7,482 nucleotides of DNA. Origin: Ectopseudomonas composti (GTDB lineage: Bacteria > Pseudomonadota > Gammaproteobacteria > Pseudomonadales > Pseudomonadaceae). The first letter of the stretch is position 1. Each line of letters opens with the position of its first letter. The position numbers and the translations under genes were made by a program. Of the stretch, positions 6,236 to 7,482 are shown in pieces. The stretch is from assembly GCA_946886245.1 (NCBI GenBank), contig CAMPIF010000205.1, forward strand, positions 1 through 7,482, written 5' to 3'. The notes under the pieces were generated by a model, which saw only the letters and a program-made list of their open reading frames with translations, was not told the origin of the DNA and did no database searches.

Positions 6236-6880
6236 ATGAGATTGAGCCTGCGTCGTCGCGCGATCTACACCGGCCTGGCTGGACATTTTTCGGATGAAGA
6301 GGTCTGGCCGTTGCTGGCCCTGTGGGAGAACAAATACGCCGAGCAACCGCCGTTCGCCCTCAATGAATTTCTCGCCGAGGTGGTGCTGCGTACCGAGCGC
6401 AAGCTCGAACGCGCACGCCTGTATCGCGAGTTGGTTGGCGCCCTGACGGGACCGCCCTCGCATCTGCTGCCTGACCCAGAGGCGCAACTGGCTGCCTGGC
6501 GCCAGGGGCGCAACGAGGCCGTGCGCCAGGTGGCGACCCCGGATGGTGCCGCGCAAACCACCTTCCTGGCCCTGAACCAGGCCTTGCTGGAGCAACTCGA
6601 CAGCGCGCAGCAGGCTGCATTGAGGCGCTTCGCCGCCGGCAACCTGTCCGGTATGGGGGGCAGCACCGAGCTGTCGACGCGTTTGCGTATCTGGCTCGAG
6701 CAGGGCGGTGGCGACGGTATCGCCAACCTGGGGCTTGAGCAGCTGCGCAAACTACTGAACCTGCTCTATATCGGGCTCTGCGAGTTTCTCGGGCCGGTCC
6801 GTGCTGACCGCGTACTGAGTCAGGCGGTCAATCGTGTGGAGCAGCAGGGGGTGGAATTTTCACCGCGCAGATTGCTCTAG
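6236..6880 (+). CDS. unrecognised 214-residue soluble protein, coupled to amt
   Basis: I do not recognise this gene. The ATG at 6236 begins two bases after the amt stop, and GGAGG (6223-6227), lying inside the amt coding end, is eight bases upstream, so translation is probably coupled. An in-frame ATG at 6215, inside amt, would add seven residues but lacks a good ribosome site. The protein has no signal peptide or membrane helix. It looks largely alpha-helical, with a basic N terminus (M-R-L-S-L-R-R-R), a charged helical stretch (about 42-70), a Pro-rich break (72-81), a Gln/Leu-rich helix (about 107-133), a Gly/Ser-rich linker (135-143) and a C-terminal helical part. That last part holds C-E-F-L-G-P-V-R-A-D (182-191), which may be its most conserved patch. 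No catalytic motif is evident. Its link to a sigma-54-driven ammonium transporter suggests a role in nitrogen response, perhaps as a cytoplasmic Amt partner; that is inference. Codon use matches the neighbours. Confidence 0.85.
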   Translation: MRLSLRRRAIYTGLAGHFSDEEVWPLLALWENKYAEQPPFALNEFLAEVVLRTERKLERARLYRELVGALTGPPSHLLPDPEAQLAAWRQGRNEAVRQVATPDGAAQTTFLALNQALLEQLDSAQQAALRRFAAGNLSGMGGSTELSTRLRIWLEQGGGDGIANLGLEQLRKLLNLLYIGLCEFLGPVRADRVLSQAVNRVEQQGVEFSPRRLL

Positions 6881-6905
6881 CCGGGCAGGCGAGATGCAGA
6901 AATGA

Positions 6906-6933
6906 AAAACCCGGCCTGCTGAGGCCGGGTTTT
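6906..6933. terminator. bidirectional Rho-independent terminator between the amt operon and sodB
   Basis: AAAACCCGGCCT (6906-6917) pairs perfectly with AGGCCGGGTTTT (6922-6933) around a GCTG loop. The GC-rich stem is flanked by A and T runs, so it can end transcription from both sides. It lies in the 72-base gap between the convergent genes. Confidence 0.9.
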
Positions 6934-6952
6934 CGCATTACGGGGCTGTGCT

Positions 6953-7482
6953 TCAGGCCGCGTAGTTCTGGGCGACGAAGTCCCAGTTCACCAGGTTCCA
7001 GAACGCCTCGACATACTTCGGACGCAGGTTGCGGTAGTCGATGTAGTAGGCGTGTTCCCAGACGTCGCAGGTCAGCAGCGGCGTGTCGCCGGAAGTCAGC
7101 GGGCAGCCGGCGCCGATGGTGCTGGCCAGGGCCAGGGAACCGTCGGCTTTCTTCACCAGCCAGCCCCAGCCGGAACCGAAGGTGCCGATGGACACCTTGC
7201 TGAACTCTTCCTTGAACTTGTCGAAGGAACCGAAGGCCGCGTTGATGGCGTCAGCCAGTGCGCCGGTCGGCTGGCCACCGCCGTTCGGCGACAGGCAGTT
7301 CCAGTAGAAGGTGTGGTTCCACACCTGAGCGGCGTTGTTGAAGATGCCGCCCGAGGAAGTCTTGACGATTTCTTCCAGGCTCTTGCCTTCGAACTCGGTG
7401 CCCGGCACCAGGTTGTTCAGGTTCACGACGTAGGTGTTGTGGTGCTTGTCGTGGTGGAATTCCAGGGTCTCGGCGGAAATGT
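6953..7482 (-). CDS. sodB: superoxide dismutase [Fe], 5' end cut by window edge
   Basis: The enzyme converts superoxide to hydrogen peroxide and oxygen in the cytoplasm. The last 175 codons are present; compared with E. coli SodB (193 residues) only about 18 N-terminal residues are missing, so the start should lie about 55 bases past the right edge. The GTG at 7426 is an internal Val, not the start, because homology continues upstream through I-S-A-E-T-L and [10 protein letters not shown]. Metal ligands are the first His of H-H-D-K-H-H, the His of W-N-H-T-F-Y-W-N, and Asp and His of D-V-W-E-H-A-Y-Y. Iron rather than manganese specificity is indicated by Gln in A-A-Q-V-W-N-H together with Ala in A-L-A-S-T where Mn enzymes place Gln. 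The promoter and any iron-responsive control lie outside the window. Confidence 0.97.
   Translation of the reverse strand, partial: ISAETLEFHHDKHHNTYVVNLNNLVPGTEFEGKSLEEIVKTSSGGIFNNAAQVWNHTFYWNCLSPNGGGQPTGALADAINAAFGSFDKFKEEFSKVSIGTFGSGWGWLVKKADGSLALASTIGAGCPLTSGDTPLLTCDVWEHAYYIDYRNLRPKYVEAFWNLVNWDFVAQNYAA

Noticed and set aside
6953..7426. A shorter superoxide dismutase starting at GTG 7426
   Set aside because: SodB homology, including an iron-ligand histidine, continues upstream to the window edge, so this GTG is an internal valine codon.

Overview
The window looks like chromosomal DNA of a Pseudomonas species. It is GC-rich with pseudomonad-style codon use. The gene order sodB, bifA, GIDE-domain gene, lemA, imelysin gene matches, from memory, the P. 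aeruginosa PAO1 block PA4366 to PA4370. The genes are intact and ordinary in composition. I see no phage, insertion sequence, CRISPR array, tRNA or rRNA.

Layout from left to right. Positions 1-836 (minus strand) hold the start of an imelysin-family lipoprotein gene (probably icmP), cut off by the window edge. A 190-base divergent intergenic region follows; it carries a perfect 9-bp inverted repeat that resembles overlapping Fur boxes. Next comes a plus-strand pair: a LemA-family membrane protein (1027-1599) and, 10 bases later, a membrane protein with a GIDE-like domain and a canonical EF-hand loop (1610-2515). A bidirectional terminator separates this pair from the convergent bifA (2580-4634, minus), a membrane-bound cyclic-di-GMP phosphodiesterase with a degenerate GGDQF site and a complete EAL site. 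The roughly 300-base divergent region upstream of bifA holds a sigma-70-like promoter for bifA. Facing the other way is an excellent sigma-54 promoter for an ammonium transporter gene (4938-6233), with two helically phased NtrC-like sites and an IHF-like site upstream. Two bases after the amt stop codon a gene for an unrecognised 214-residue soluble protein begins (6236-6880). A second bidirectional terminator precedes the convergent Fe superoxide dismutase gene sodB (6953 to the window edge, minus), which lacks only about 18 N-terminal codons.

Reading of the whole: the outer genes concern iron (Fur-type control of an iron-associated lipoprotein; an Fe-dependent SOD), and bifA concerns the motile-to-biofilm switch. 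The amt plus unknown-gene cassette appears to be an accessory nitrogen-responsive operon lying between sodB and bifA, which I recall as neighbours in PAO1. The least explained element is the 214-residue protein. It is probably co-expressed with an ammonium channel under nitrogen limitation, in a spot where one might have expected glnK.
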